Source: Elusimicrobiota bacterium | GTDB lineage: Bacteria; Elusimicrobiota; Elusimicrobia; UBA1565 | NCBI GenBank assembly: GCA_003450735.1 | Contig: DMEZ01000055.1 | Span: 1 to 30,807, forward strand | Direction of reading: 5' to 3' | DNA: 30,807 bases | Shown: positions 1 through 7,382 of the stretch, piece by piece | Layout of the letters: the number at the start of each line of letters is the position of its first letter | How positions within the stretch are numbered: position 1 is the first letter of the stretch | Made by a program: the position numbers and the translations under genes | The notes under the pieces: generated by a model | What the model saw: only the letters and a program-made list of their open reading frames with translations | Database searches by the model: none | Told to the model about the DNA's origin: nothing

Positions 1-378
1 GCCCTGGGCGCTCAGGCCGGCCGGCGCGGCGAGCTCTGCGTGGTGTTCCAGACCGACGCCGAGATCGCGGAGCTCAACCGGCGCTTTTTGCGAAAGGACC
101 GGCCGACCGACGTGCTCGCCTTCCGATACGGCGCGTTTGGAGGCGCCGCCGCAGGGGCCGAGGACGAGCCTTTCGGCGACGTCTACATCGGCCTCGGCGC
201 GGCGAAGCGCCAGGCGCGCGAGCTCGGCCACAGCTTCCGCAAGGAGCTCGTCACCCTCGTGGTGCACGGCGTCCTGCACCTGCTGGGCCACGACGACCTC
301 CAACCCGCCGCGAAGAAGAGGATGTTCAAAGCCCAGGACAGACTGGTGAAGCGGCTGCTGCCTCATGAAGAGGCATAA
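1..378 (+). CDS. ybeY: Endoribonuclease YbeY, 5' end outside the window
   Basis: The reading frame is open from the first base, so the true start lies upstream; 125 residues are visible, about 25-30 short of the usual length of about 150. YbeY is a zinc-dependent endoribonuclease acting in 16S rRNA 3'-end maturation and ribosome quality control. The visible sequence has the family's N-R-R-F...D-R-P-T-D-V-L-A-F segment and, near the C-terminus, the zinc motif H-G-V-L-H-L-L-G-H-D-D (the H-x3-H-x5-H ligands). A GTG at 40 is in frame but falls inside the conserved domain, so it is not the start. The last 14 bases overlap the next gene, which suggests coupled translation. Function is known from the family; the motif is seen directly. 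Confidence 0.95.
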   Translation, partial: ALGAQAGRRGELCVVFQTDAEIAELNRRFLRKDRPTDVLAFRYGAFGGAAAGAEDEPFGDVYIGLGAAKRQARELGHSFRKELVTLVVHGVLHLLGHDDLQPAAKKRMFKAQDRLVKRLLPHEEA

Positions 379-2104
379 GCCGGCTCCTGAAGCCTTCGAG
401 CTGGAAAAGGGGATCCACTGGGTCTTGTGGATCTTCCTGTTCGTCTCTCTCGCCGTGGTCCCCGACCAGAAGATCCTCCGCTACAAGATGCTCTTCGTCG
501 AAGCAGGCGTCTGGGCCCTCCTCGCCGCCGCCGCCGTCTCCTGGCTGGCCCGCGCCGACGCGAGGCTGACGCGGACGGCGCTCGACGCCCCGGTAGCGCT
601 CTACGCGCTGGGCGGCCTGCTCTTCTACCTGCTCTCGCCCGAGCGCGCCGTCTCGCGGCTCGAGCTCAACCGCATCCTGTTCTCCGCCGCGGCCTTCTTC
701 GCCGCCGCCTGGAGCTGGCCCAAGCTGAGGAGCACCCGGGCGGCCCTGGCCCTGTTCGTCTGGCCCGCGGCGGCGCTCGCCTTCTACTCTTTGCTCCAGC
801 TCAAGGGCGGGGTGGGGCCGCTGGACGTCCCGAAGCTCGACCGCCCCATCGCGACCTTCGGCAACCCGATCTTCCTGGCCGCGTACTTCGCCGCGGCCCT
901 GCCTCCCGCCCTGGCCCTGGCTTTCGCCGACGACCTGAAGGCTCCCCGCAAGCTCTACGCCATCCCGGCCTCCCTGCTTCTGGCCGGGCTCTGGGCCGCC
1001 CAGTCGCGCGCCGCCTTCGCCGGACTGGCCTTCGCCGCCCTGCCGGCCGCCCTGCTCTTCCTGCGCGGCAAAACCCGCTGGGCCGCCCTGGCCGGCTGGG
1101 CCGCGGCGCTGGGCCTGGCCCTGTGGCACTTCAAGGGGCGGCAGTGGACGCACGGGCTCATCTGGAAGGACTCGCTCTCCCTGTGGCTCGCGCACCCGTG
1201 GCTGGGCTGCGGCCTGGGCCGCTTCCACGTGGAGTTCCCCGCCTTCGCCTCGGAAGCCCTGAAATCCCTCTGGCCCCAGCAGAAGGTGATCATCAACTTC
1301 GCCCACAACGAGTACCTGCAGGTCCTGGCCGAGACCGGCGTGGCGGGGCTCGCCCTGTTCCTGGCCGTCCCGCTCCTGGCCGTGCGCTGGGCGTTCCTGC
1401 GCCTGCGGGAGGCCCCCCTGCTGGCCGGCCCATTCCTCTCGGCCGCGGCCCTCTTCGCGATGGCCTTCTTCTCGCCCGACCTGCGCTTCGGCGTCTCCTC
1501 CTTCATCGCCTTCGCCTTCCTGGGCGTCTGCGCCTCCTGCGCGGGCGGTTCGGAGCGCCCCTTCCCCCCTTTCCCGGGCCGCGCCTCCCTGGCCCTCCTG
1601 CTCGGAGCGTTCCTCTCCGTCTGGGGCTCCCTGGCCGCCCAACCCATCCTGGCCCAGCGCCGCCTGGCCGCCGAGCCGGCCTTCCACACCCAGCGCTCCC
1701 CCGAGACGCAGAAGCTGCTCGACGACATGGAGGCGAAGCTGAAGGCTGCGCCCGAGGACGGCGACCTAGCCGAGAACCTGGCCTATCTCTACGCCAAGGA
1801 GAAGGAATGGGGCAAGGCGACCGAGCTCTTCGAGCTGGCCGCGCGCCTTCTGCCGGGCCGGCCGGGGCCGCTCAACAACCTGGGGAACATCCACTACTCG
1901 CTGGGCCGGCGCGAGGAAGCCCTCGCCTACTGGCAGCGCTCGCTCAAGGCGGCCCCGGGGCAGGTGGACGCGCACCTGAACCTGGGCAAGACGCTCTACG
2001 AGATGGGCCGCTTGAAGGAGTCGGCGGAGCATCTTCAGGCCGCGCTCAGGCGCGACCCGAAGAACGAGAAGGCGCAGATCCTTCTCAAGAAGATGATCGA
2101 ATAG
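365..2104 (+). CDS. O-antigen ligase/polymerase-like membrane protein with C-terminal TPRs
   Basis: This 579-residue protein has roughly ten or more hydrophobic segments over residues 18-440, followed by a soluble tail (about 455-579) with three to four TPR-like helix pairs such as L-N-N-L-G-N-I-H-Y-S-L-G and the later H-L-N-L-G-K-T-L-Y-E-M-G. Between the last membrane spans lies H-N-E-Y-L-Q-V-L-A-E-T-G-V-A-G-L (from about residue 314), the Wzy_C/WaaL-family signature of a periplasmic loop. Such proteins transfer or polymerise undecaprenyl-linked glycans, or glycosylate proteins. Which substrate is used here cannot be told. The TPR tail is common in a subgroup and may bind partner proteins. 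The ATG overlaps the end of ybeY by 14 bases. No other polysaccharide genes are in view. Confidence 0.85.
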   Translation: MKRHKPAPEAFELEKGIHWVLWIFLFVSLAVVPDQKILRYKMLFVEAGVWALLAAAAVSWLARADARLTRTALDAPVALYALGGLLFYLLSPERAVSRLELNRILFSAAAFFAAAWSWPKLRSTRAALALFVWPAAALAFYSLLQLKGGVGPLDVPKLDRPIATFGNPIFLAAYFAAALPPALALAFADDLKAPRKLYAIPASLLLAGLWAAQSRAAFAGLAFAALPAALLFLRGKTRWAALAGWAAALGLALWHFKGRQWTHGLIWKDSLSLWLAHPWLGCGLGRFHVEFPAFASEALKSLWPQQKVIINFAHNEYLQVLAETGVAGLALFLAVPLLAVRWAFLRLREAPLLAGPFLSAAALFAMAFFSPDLRFGVSSFIAFAFLGVCASCAGGSERPFPPFPGRASLALLLGAFLSVWGSLAAQPILAQRRLAAEPAFHTQRSPETQKLLDDMEAKLKAAPEDGDLAENLAYLYAKEKEWGKATELFELAARLLPGRPGPLNNLGNIHYSLGRREEALAYWQRSLKAAPGQVDAHLNLGKTLYEMGRLKESAEHLQAALRRDPKNEKAQILLKKMIE

Positions 2105-2112
2105 GAGAGACC

Positions 2113-2448
2113 ATGACCATCACGATCGGACGGCGCGGCATCGTCCTCGGGGCGTTCCTGCTCGCCTGCGGCTTCGCCCTGGGCTGGGTAGGCGGCAACG
2201 CGAGCTCAGGCGCCTTCGTCGCCATGGAGGCCCAGCAGGAGGAGCTGGACTTCGGCCAGAGCCCGACGACGACGGTGAACCGGCGGCAGGTGCTGGTCCC
2301 CAACGACTACGGCAACCTCTTCGCCATCACGGGCCGCTCCGGCGGAGCGACCTTGTGGTATCAGTCGGGCGACGCCGTGCGCAACGTGGCGCTCGACGAC
2401 GACGTCTTCGTGGTCAAGCGGCAGGGCTCCATCAAGAGCATCCGGTGA
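2113..2448 (+). CDS. Small membrane-anchored protein of unknown function
   Basis: This 111-residue protein begins 8 bases after the previous stop, with an AGGAGA Shine-Dalgarno at 2103-2108. One N-terminal hydrophobic segment (about residues 9-27, after an R-R) looks like a signal anchor or signal peptide. The remaining 80 or so residues are polar and include short alternating hydrophobic stretches (Q-V-L-V-P-N-D-Y-G-N-L-F-A-I and D-D-D-V-F-V-V-K-R), as in a small beta domain. I do not recognise the family. Its stop overlaps the start of the kinase gene by 4 bases, so it belongs to the same transcription unit and is probably exported. Confidence 0.75.
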   Translation: MTITIGRRGIVLGAFLLACGFALGWVGGNASSGAFVAMEAQQEELDFGQSPTTTVNRRQVLVPNDYGNLFAITGRSGGATLWYQSGDAVRNVALDDDVFVVKRQGSIKSIR

Positions 2449-3683
2449 GCGGGCTCGCCCAGCTCCCCGGCTTCCTCCAGCGCCAGCGCTGGTACGCGGG
2501 CAAGGCGCGCCGGCTGCGCTCCGCGGACTTCGAGGATGCCGGGGCGCTGGGCTACACCCTGCTCGCGCTGGTGCGCACGCGCTACTCGGACGGACGCGCG
2601 GAGAGGTACTTCGTCCCGTTGAGCTACCCGAGCCGCGAGCTGAGCGACGCGGGCACGAGCCCGGCCTTCGGAGGGGCCCTGCTGGCCTTCCTGCGCTCGG
2701 GGGGCTCGCTCAAGACGCGCTTCGGGAGCATCCGGGCCTTCAAGCTGCGCGAGCTCAGGCACCTGCCCTGCGAGCCGCTCCAGCGCGAGCAGAGCAACAC
2801 CTCCTTCGTCTACGGCGGGAAGCTGATCCTGAAGCTGTTCCGCCGCCCGTCCTTCGAGCCGAACCCGGAGCTGGAGCTGGGCCGCTGGCTCACGGAGCGG
2901 AAGTTCGCCGGGACGCCGGCTTTGGCGGGCTGGCTGGAATACCGCCGGGGCTCCCAGACGATGACGCTGGGCGTCCTGCAGGAGCTGGTGCGGGGCGGCT
3001 GGGACTTCTGCTGTCTTTCAAGGAAGCTCCTCAAGAGCCGTTCGAAGGAGTACCCCAAGCTCGCCGCGCGGCTGGGCAGGGAGACGGCCGACCTGCACCG
3101 GGCTCTCTCGGGGCTGGGCTCGCGCACGCTGGGGCGCTTGGACCTGCTGGCGATGCGCCGCTCCATGCGAGCGATGGCCCGCAAAGCCCTCGCTTTGCAT
3201 CCGGCGAAGAAAGTCGTTTCCCGCGAGCGGGAGATCCTGGCCTGCTTCGATGCCCTGCTTTCCCTCAAGGACGCGGGGAAGGCGATCCGCTGTCACGGCG
3301 ACCTGCACCTGGGGCAGGTCCTGCATACGAAGGAGCGGTTCTATTTCATCGACTTCGAAGGCGAGCCGATGCGCTCGCCCGCCGAGCGGAGCATGAGAAG
3401 GACCCCGCTCTACGACGTCGCGGGGATGCTGCGCTCCTTCGACTACGCGGCCTCGGCGATGAAGCGCTCTCCGAAGGCGGCGCAGGACGCCTACCTGGAC
3501 GCCTACCTGTCGCGCATGAAGGGGACGGGCCTTTTGCCGAAGGACCCGCGGCCCCTGCTCAAGACCCTGATGATGGAGAAGGCCCTCTACGAGCTGGACT
3601 ACGAGCTCAACAACCGCCCGTCCTGGGCGAACATCCCCGCCGAGGGGATCCTGCGGGTGCTGGACTCAAGCTCCAGGCTTTAA
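2445..3683 (+). CDS. Maltokinase-like / aminoglycoside phosphotransferase-fold kinase
   Basis: A GTG start at 2445 overlaps the upstream TGA by 4 bases. It was chosen because the maltokinase N-terminal cap follows at once (L-P-G-F-L-Q-R-Q-R-W-Y-A-G-K, residues 7-20). The protein is 412 residues, slightly shorter than typical maltokinases (about 450). The kinase core has C-H-G-D-L-H-L-G-Q (H284, catalytic D286) and F-I-D-F-E-G-E-P (metal-binding D303). Maltokinases make maltose-1-phosphate from maltose and ATP to feed GlgE glucan synthesis. No treS or glgE is in view, so the substrate is inferred from the cap and catalytic motifs only; another sugar kinase of the same fold is possible. The gene ends convergent with the serpin, overlapping it by 18 bases. 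Confidence 0.75.
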   Translation: MSGLAQLPGFLQRQRWYAGKARRLRSADFEDAGALGYTLLALVRTRYSDGRAERYFVPLSYPSRELSDAGTSPAFGGALLAFLRSGGSLKTRFGSIRAFKLRELRHLPCEPLQREQSNTSFVYGGKLILKLFRRPSFEPNPELELGRWLTERKFAGTPALAGWLEYRRGSQTMTLGVLQELVRGGWDFCCLSRKLLKSRSKEYPKLAARLGRETADLHRALSGLGSRTLGRLDLLAMRRSMRAMARKALALHPAKKVVSREREILACFDALLSLKDAGKAIRCHGDLHLGQVLHTKERFYFIDFEGEPMRSPAERSMRRTPLYDVAGMLRSFDYAASAMKRSPKAAQDAYLDAYLSRMKGTGLLPKDPRPLLKTLMMEKALYELDYELNNRPSWANIPAEGILRVLDSSSRL

Positions 3684-4955
3684 GAAGCGACCCAGGAAGA
3701 GGATCGAGCCGCTGCGGTCGTCCCTGATCAGGAAGAGGAAGGGGTGGTCCGCGCGGAACTCGGGCACGGGCGGGGGCATGGACGCCGCCCCGACCATGCC
3801 GACGGCGGTGGCGGCGGCGGCCTCGGTGCCCTCCTCGTTGACCTCCACGAAGGCCTTGTGCAGGACGACGTCGATGCTGAGCTGGTCCTTGGCGGGGTCG
3901 ATGATGCCTGAGAAGTCGGCGCAGGGCGCGCCGAGCCCGCAGCGGGTGAAGGCGAGGGGCATGCCCATGGCCTTGAGGGTGTCGGTCAGGCTGTAGTCGG
4001 TCTCGAGCTTGAACTTGGGGAAGGTGACGACGACCTCGCCCTCCGAGAGGGAGGCGACCCAGGCGTCGAGCTTCTCCTTCGTGAGGGCGGCCTCGAGGGC
4101 GGGGAGGCCGTCCTTGGCTTTGGGGAGGAGGACGACCATGGAGAGCTCCTTCCCTTTATACGGCATGCCGAGGACTTGGAGCTCGGGGGCTTCGGCGTAG
4201 CGATAGTCGCCCTTGCGGTTCATGAGGGGGACGCTCTTCTGGCCGCCGCCGAAGAAGAAGGGCTCGTCGCGGGTGGCGGACTTGTCGAACTCGTCGAGCC
4301 AGTTCCCCTTGAAGTAGACGGCGTTGGTGAGGACGAGGCGCAGGGCGCCGGCGAACATGGCAGGGGAGACGATGCTCTTGATCTTGTCGTTGGTGCGAGC
4401 GGCCACCCAGGCGTTGACCTTGTCGCTGGAGCCTTGGGGGTCCTTGAAGTCGAGGGGCGTGAGGGAGGCGCCGAAGCTCTTGCCGAGCAGGGCGAGGTAG
4501 GACTCCTCGAAGGCGTACCCTGCGCGCCCCCAGAGGGCATTGGCGACGGAGAGGGCGTAGGGTTTGCCGGGCGCGTTGGCCAGGCGGGTCTGGTCGGCGT
4601 AGGCGGCGTGGAGGGCATCGTCCTGCAGGGTGAGGCGCAGCGCCTTGCGCATCTCGGAGGCGGTGTCGCTGCGGGCGCCGGCGTAGACCATGGCGAGGGC
4701 GCTGGAGAGGCTGTAGGGCGAGAAGAAGAGGTTGCCCTCCCGGGTCCTGAGCTTCTGGTAGAGGTCGAGGGCGAAGGCATTCTGATCGGGGACGAGGAGA
4801 TGGACATCGGAGATGTAGGCGCCGAACGCGGGGAGGTCGGAGTCGCTCATGGGGAGGGCGGGGTCGGAAGCGGGAGGCGGGGTGGGCCGCTGAAGCCAGA
4901 CGGCGAAGGCCGCGAGAGCGAGGAACGCGACGGCGGGCAGGAGGTACTTTTTCAT
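3666..4955 (-). CDS. Serpin (serine protease inhibitor), exported
   Basis: This 429-residue protein spans the whole serpin fold. An N-terminal hydrophobic stretch (residues 4-20, after M-K-K) would export or anchor it, and a Pro-rich linker follows. Serpin landmarks include N-L-F-F-S-P-Y-S-L-S-S-A-L (helix B), L-T-N-A-V-Y-F-K-G-N-W (strand 3A) and, near the C-terminus, D-H-P-F-L-F-L-I-R and I-L-F-L-G-R. The hinge E-E-G-T-E-A-A-A-A-T (T377 as P14, T383 as P8, small residues between) is of the inhibitory type. Counting from the hinge gives P1-P1' as A390-A391, which would suit elastase- or subtilisin-like targets. ATG 4955 was preferred over a frame extending to 5027 because the signal sequence starts there. 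The gene is divergent from the Cys/His protein gene. Confidence 0.93.
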   Translation of the reverse strand: MKKYLLPAVAFLALAAFAVWLQRPTPPPASDPALPMSDSDLPAFGAYISDVHLLVPDQNAFALDLYQKLRTREGNLFFSPYSLSSALAMVYAGARSDTASEMRKALRLTLQDDALHAAYADQTRLANAPGKPYALSVANALWGRAGYAFEESYLALLGKSFGASLTPLDFKDPQGSSDKVNAWVAARTNDKIKSIVSPAMFAGALRLVLTNAVYFKGNWLDEFDKSATRDEPFFFGGGQKSVPLMNRKGDYRYAEAPELQVLGMPYKGKELSMVVLLPKAKDGLPALEAALTKEKLDAWVASLSEGEVVVTFPKFKLETDYSLTDTLKAMGMPLAFTRCGLGAPCADFSGIIDPAKDQLSIDVVLHKAFVEVNEEGTEAAAATAVGMVGAASMPPPVPEFRADHPFLFLIRDDRSGSILFLGRFLKPGA

Positions 4956-5064
4956 ATGGGGCCTCTGATGTTGGACACATGGTACATCCTTTTCGTTCGC
5001 CGTCTCTCCAAAATATGCCACACTCAAGGGGCAGGCTTATCCGCACCGCCCCCAGGAGACCTGG
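4956..5064. other. Divergent intergenic region, serpin / Cys-His protein
   Basis: This 109-base gap separates two divergent starts. It is more AT-rich than its surroundings at 4985-5040 (for example CCAAAATATGCC) and probably holds both promoters. I could not pick out a convincing -35/-10 pair for either direction. The AGGAG Shine-Dalgarno for the rightward gene is at 5054-5058. Confidence 0.4.
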
Positions 5065-5208
5065 ATGAAGCAATGTGAAGCGAAGACCCCGGCCACGACC
5101 TACACCTCGGCGCATCGCTGCCTGAAGAAGCACGGGGTGAAGAAGTCGGGGAGCCGGAACCTCTGCAGCCACCACCGGGAGATGGCGGCGCGCAAGGCGC
5201 AGGGGTGA
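5065..5208 (+). CDS. 47-residue Cys/His miniprotein coupled to a histidine kinase
   Basis: This short gene (ATG 5065, TGA 5206-5208) has a good Shine-Dalgarno (AGGAG at 5054-5058). Its stop overlaps the GTG start of the histidine kinase by 4 bases, the same coupling that links the kinase to its response regulator. The 47-residue product is basic and has three cysteines at regular 15-residue spacing (C4, C19, C34), followed by H36 and H37. This looks like a single zinc site of the C-C-C-H type. There is no signal peptide or membrane segment, so it should be cytoplasmic. I do not recognise a family. It may modulate or sense for the two-component system, but that rests on context only. Confidence 0.7.
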   Translation: MKQCEAKTPATTYTSAHRCLKKHGVKKSGSRNLCSHHREMAARKAQG

Positions 5209-6089
5209 GTTTCGCCGGCCGCCTGGCCTACCTGCTGGCGGCTCTCCCGTTCCTCGCTGACTTCCTGGAGTCCGGCCGTTGGGCGACGAGCCCCTTGTCG
5301 CTGGCCATCAACGCCGGCCTGAGCGTCCTGATCCTCGTCATCATCGCCCTGCTGCGCCAAGCCCGTACGCAGGAGCGCCGCATCAACAGCCTGCGCAAGC
5401 TGATGAACCAGGCCATCATCCACGACCTGAAGAACCCGATGACCTCCATCATGGGCTGCCTGTCCTGCCTGATCAACGATTCGCCCGCCCCCGCGGTGCA
5501 GGATCGGCTCCTGCGGATCGCCCTTCACAGCTGCCGGTCGCAGATGGCTCTATTGGAGACGCTCGTGGACACGACCCGCATAGAGCAGGGAGAGCTGAAG
5601 GCGCGCAGGGCCCCGCTGGTCATCCGGGAGGTGATCCACGACATCCTCGAGGACGCGAAGGGGGCGGCGGCGCACCTGGACGTGACCCTGAAGGAGTCGG
5701 TCGCCACCGACGTGCCGGCCGAGCTGAACGCCGACGCGGAGTTCCTGCGCCGGATCCTGGCCAACCTCCTGCACAACGCCTTGAAGTACACCCCGGCCGG
5801 CGGGAGCGTCTCTTTGGACATCCGCCTGGAAGGCGACGCCCTGCGCTTCTCGGTCAAGGACACGGGGATCGGGATCTCGCCCAAGCACGTGGAACGGCTC
5901 TTCGACAAGTATTACCGGGTGGAGGGCAGCGACCAGAGCACGCGCCGCGGGAGCGGGCTGGGCCTGTATTTCTGCCGGCTCGCCGTGGAGGCGCACGGGG
6001 GGACGATCCGAGTGAGCAGCGCGGCCGACCAGGGGACGACGGTGGTGTTCGACATCCCGAAAGCCGTCAAAGAGGACCGAGGATCATGA
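5205..6089 (+). CDS. Membrane sensor histidine kinase
   Basis: This 294-residue kinase starts at GTG 5205, overlapping the preceding TGA. Two hydrophobic segments (about residues 5-20 and 32-50) place a very short loop outside the membrane, so there is no real extracytoplasmic sensor domain. After a coiled linker comes the H box I-I-H-D-L-K-N-P (phospho-acceptor H73), then the HATPase_c domain with N box N-L-L-H-N-A-L-K-Y-T-P, G1 D-T-G-I-G-I, the F box around L-F-D-K-Y-Y-R and G2 G-S-G-L-G-L-Y-F. It should autophosphorylate and pass phosphate to the response regulator encoded next, whose ATG overlaps its stop. Sensing is probably intramembrane or through a partner, possibly the upstream miniprotein (inference). 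Confidence 0.95.
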   Translation: MSFAGRLAYLLAALPFLADFLESGRWATSPLSLAINAGLSVLILVIIALLRQARTQERRINSLRKLMNQAIIHDLKNPMTSIMGCLSCLINDSPAPAVQDRLLRIALHSCRSQMALLETLVDTTRIEQGELKARRAPLVIREVIHDILEDAKGAAAHLDVTLKESVATDVPAELNADAEFLRRILANLLHNALKYTPAGGSVSLDIRLEGDALRFSVKDTGIGISPKHVERLFDKYYRVEGSDQSTRRGSGLGLYFCRLAVEAHGGTIRVSSAADQGTTVVFDIPKAVKEDRGS

Positions 6090-6463
6090 GCGAAGCCGGA
6101 CGCCGGGACCTGCTGGTGGTGGATGACGACAGCATCATACGGACGTTGCTGGCGGCCGCCCTGGGAGGACACTACGACGTCGTGTGCGTTCCCAACGGGG
6201 CGGGAGTGCCGGCGCTGATGGCGGAGCGCAAGCCGGATCTGGTGGTGCTGGACATCAACGTGCCTGGGAGCGAGGGATACGCGCTCTGCGCGGGGGTGCG
6301 GGACCAGGCGACGCTGCAGAAGGTGCCGATCCTGTTCATGAGCGTGTGCCATGATGACGAGAATTTCTTCGCAAGCCTGAAGACGGGCGGGAACGGCTTC
6401 ATCCAGAAGCCCTTCGAGATGCCGGCGCTGAAAGGGCGCATCGAGGGGATGCTGAGATCTTGA
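6086..6463 (+). CDS. Single-domain response regulator
   Basis: This 125-residue protein is a receiver domain only, with no DNA-binding or enzymatic output. The acidic pocket is V-V-D-D-D (residues 11-15), the phospho-acceptor is D56 in V-V-L-D-I-N-V-P-G, the switch serine is S86 in F-M-S-V, and the conserved lysine is K108 in Q-K-P-F. The ATG overlaps the kinase TGA by 4 bases. A stand-alone receiver usually acts by protein-protein contact (CheY/Spo0F-like) or as a phosphorelay step, so the true output of this system is encoded elsewhere. Confidence 0.95.
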   Translation: MSEAGRRDLLVVDDDSIIRTLLAAALGGHYDVVCVPNGAGVPALMAERKPDLVVLDINVPGSEGYALCAGVRDQATLQKVPILFMSVCHDDENFFASLKTGGNGFIQKPFEMPALKGRIEGMLRS

Positions 6464-6542
6464 GGGTGAGGCTGCGGGCGGCGAAGGCGCAGCTTCGGCC
6501 GGCGGCGGGGAGAGCACCCATGCATTTTGGTGCTTTCAAAAA

Positions 6543-6592
6543 TATGAGCCCCGCCTCATAAATCGGGGTGGTTTTATGAGCCCGGCATCATA
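6543..6592. repeat. Tandem dyad repeat in a convergent gap
   Basis: Two copies of an 18-base motif lie at 6543-6560 and 6575-6592, exactly 32 bases apart (about three helical turns). The first is a perfect dyad TATGAG-N6-CTCATA; the second is TATGAG-N6-ATCATA, with one base broken. A further inverted repeat, CTCATAAA (6555-6562) with TTTATGAG (6573-6580), joins the two copies. Paired dyads on one DNA face look like an operator, yet both flanking genes point inwards. The stretch is distinctly AT-richer than the rest of the window. Confidence 0.6.
6549..6575 (+). terminator. Possible intrinsic terminator after the response regulator
   Basis: CCCCG (6549-6553) can pair with CGGGG (6564-6568) across a 10-base loop and is followed by TGGTTTT. 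The stem is short and the T-run is only four bases, and it competes with the dyads at the same place. A second weak hairpin lies just upstream (AGCACC 6513-6518 with GGTGCT 6529-6534). Both are tentative. Confidence 0.3.
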
Positions 6593-6616
6593 TTCTGCCG
6601 TGGGCTTGAAATGAGA

Positions 6617-6751
6617 CTATGCTCCGGCGGACTGCGTGCTCATTGAATCAAGGACTACGACTTCGGAAAAGCGTGCATGGAACTGCTCCCGATTCCTGTC
6701 GCGGGCGAACTTCGCGATTTCCGCAGACAGCGCCTGGATCCTCCCGTTCAT
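6617..6751 (-). pseudogene. Remnant of a MazG-like nucleotide pyrophosphohydrolase (N-terminal piece)
   Basis: A 44-codon frame begins 10 bases after the stop of the M15 peptidase gene and runs the same way. Its first 25 residues contain I-Q-A-L-S-A-E-I-A-K-F-A-R-D-R-N-R-E-Q-F-H. This resembles the start of small MazG-like dNTP pyrophosphohydrolases, which typically read I-x-x-L-x-x-x-I-x-x-F-x-x-x-R-x-W-x-x-F-H-x-P-K-N-L. The tryptophan is replaced by Arg, and after F-H the family sequence stops: the P-K-N-L and the metal-binding E-x-x-E helix are absent. I read it as a decayed 5' fragment, though a short expressed peptide cannot be excluded. Family assignment is from memory of the consensus. 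Confidence 0.5.
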
Positions 6752-6761
6752 GGCCGGCCTT

Positions 6762-7382
6762 TTAATACCCCGTCGGCGAGAAGTGCATGAAATCCTTCTG
6801 CCGTCCCTCGATCTTCCCGCCCCACTCGAACCCCGCGGCCTTCAGCTCCGCCAGCGCCGGGCTCTCCTTCGTCAACGACAGCGGGTCCGCCCCCGGCCGA
6901 TACTTCCCGCCTTTTCGCAGCCTGCACTTCGGCCCCCACGAGATGCAGTTCTCGTAGAGGCCGTTGTGCTCCTCGTTCAAGTCCACCGCCGTCCCGAACG
7001 CGTGATTCGACAGCTCCGTCCTGTTCCCATCCTTATCAGCGGCGCCCTTGCTCATCTGCGCCCGATACCCCAGCACCGACACGATCTTCTGCCCCTTCGC
7101 GAGCGCCGCCTCCAGCGCCTTCCTCACCGGCTCCGCCGCCTTTTTGCACGCCTGGAACTTCAAGCCGTTCGACAAAACCACTTCCTGCTGGTCCTCCACG
7201 CACGGCGTGCACCCCAGCGGCCCCTTCTCCGAGGGCGTCAACTCGCCGTACGCCTTCGACACCGTCTTTCTGATCAAGGACTTCTTCGCCTTCACGTTCC
7301 AGACCGTATAGGTGTAGCTGCACTTAGGCGCCGCCGCCTGCTCCGCCGGGACCGCCAGCGCCGCCGCCAGTAATAGGATCAT
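6762..7382 (-). CDS. Exported M15-type (VanY-like) zinc peptidase
   Basis: This 206-residue protein has a short hydrophobic N-terminus (residues 1-18) acting as a signal peptide. The zinc motif S-N-H-A-F-G-T-A-V-D-L-N (H127, D134) and the later D-F-M-H-F-S (H200) match the S-x-H-x2-G-x-A-x-D and H-x-H-like sites of peptidase M15/VanY, which cleave D-Ala ends or peptide stems of peptidoglycan. Six cysteines (21, 58, 61, 79, 146, 153) suggest disulphides in the periplasm. ATG 7382 overlaps the TGA of the aminotransferase by one base (TGATG); an adjacent TTG at 7385 is less likely. Whether it acts as a carboxypeptidase or an endopeptidase cannot be told from sequence. Confidence 0.85.
   Translation of the reverse strand: MILLLAAALAVPAEQAAAPKCSYTYTVWNVKAKKSLIRKTVSKAYGELTPSEKGPLGCTPCVEDQQEVVLSNGLKFQACKKAAEPVRKALEAALAKGQKIVSVLGYRAQMSKGAADKDGNRTELSNHAFGTAVDLNEEHNGLYENCISWGPKCRLRKGGKYRPGADPLSLTKESPALAELKAAGFEWGGKIEGRQKDFMHFSPTGY

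Noticed and set aside
326..1687. A 453-codon minus-strand frame opposite the O-antigen ligase gene
   Set aside because: Gln/Gly/Glu/Arg-rich shadow translation; the opposite strand encodes a clear membrane protein with the Wzy_C motif.
427..2112. A long plus-strand frame running through the O-antigen ligase gene into the small membrane protein
   Set aside because: Only the part from ATG 2113 looks like protein, with a Shine-Dalgarno and a membrane segment; the rest is an Arg/Pro/Ala-rich shadow of the ligase gene.
4956..5027. A 24-residue N-terminal extension of the serpin
   Set aside because: It would put a polar segment in front of a good signal sequence starting M-K-K; the ATG at 4955 is the better start.
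6520..6561. A 13-codon frame (M-H-F-G-A-F...) resembling a leader peptide
   Set aside because: No gene starts downstream on that strand, so there is nothing for a leader to control; it is more likely chance.
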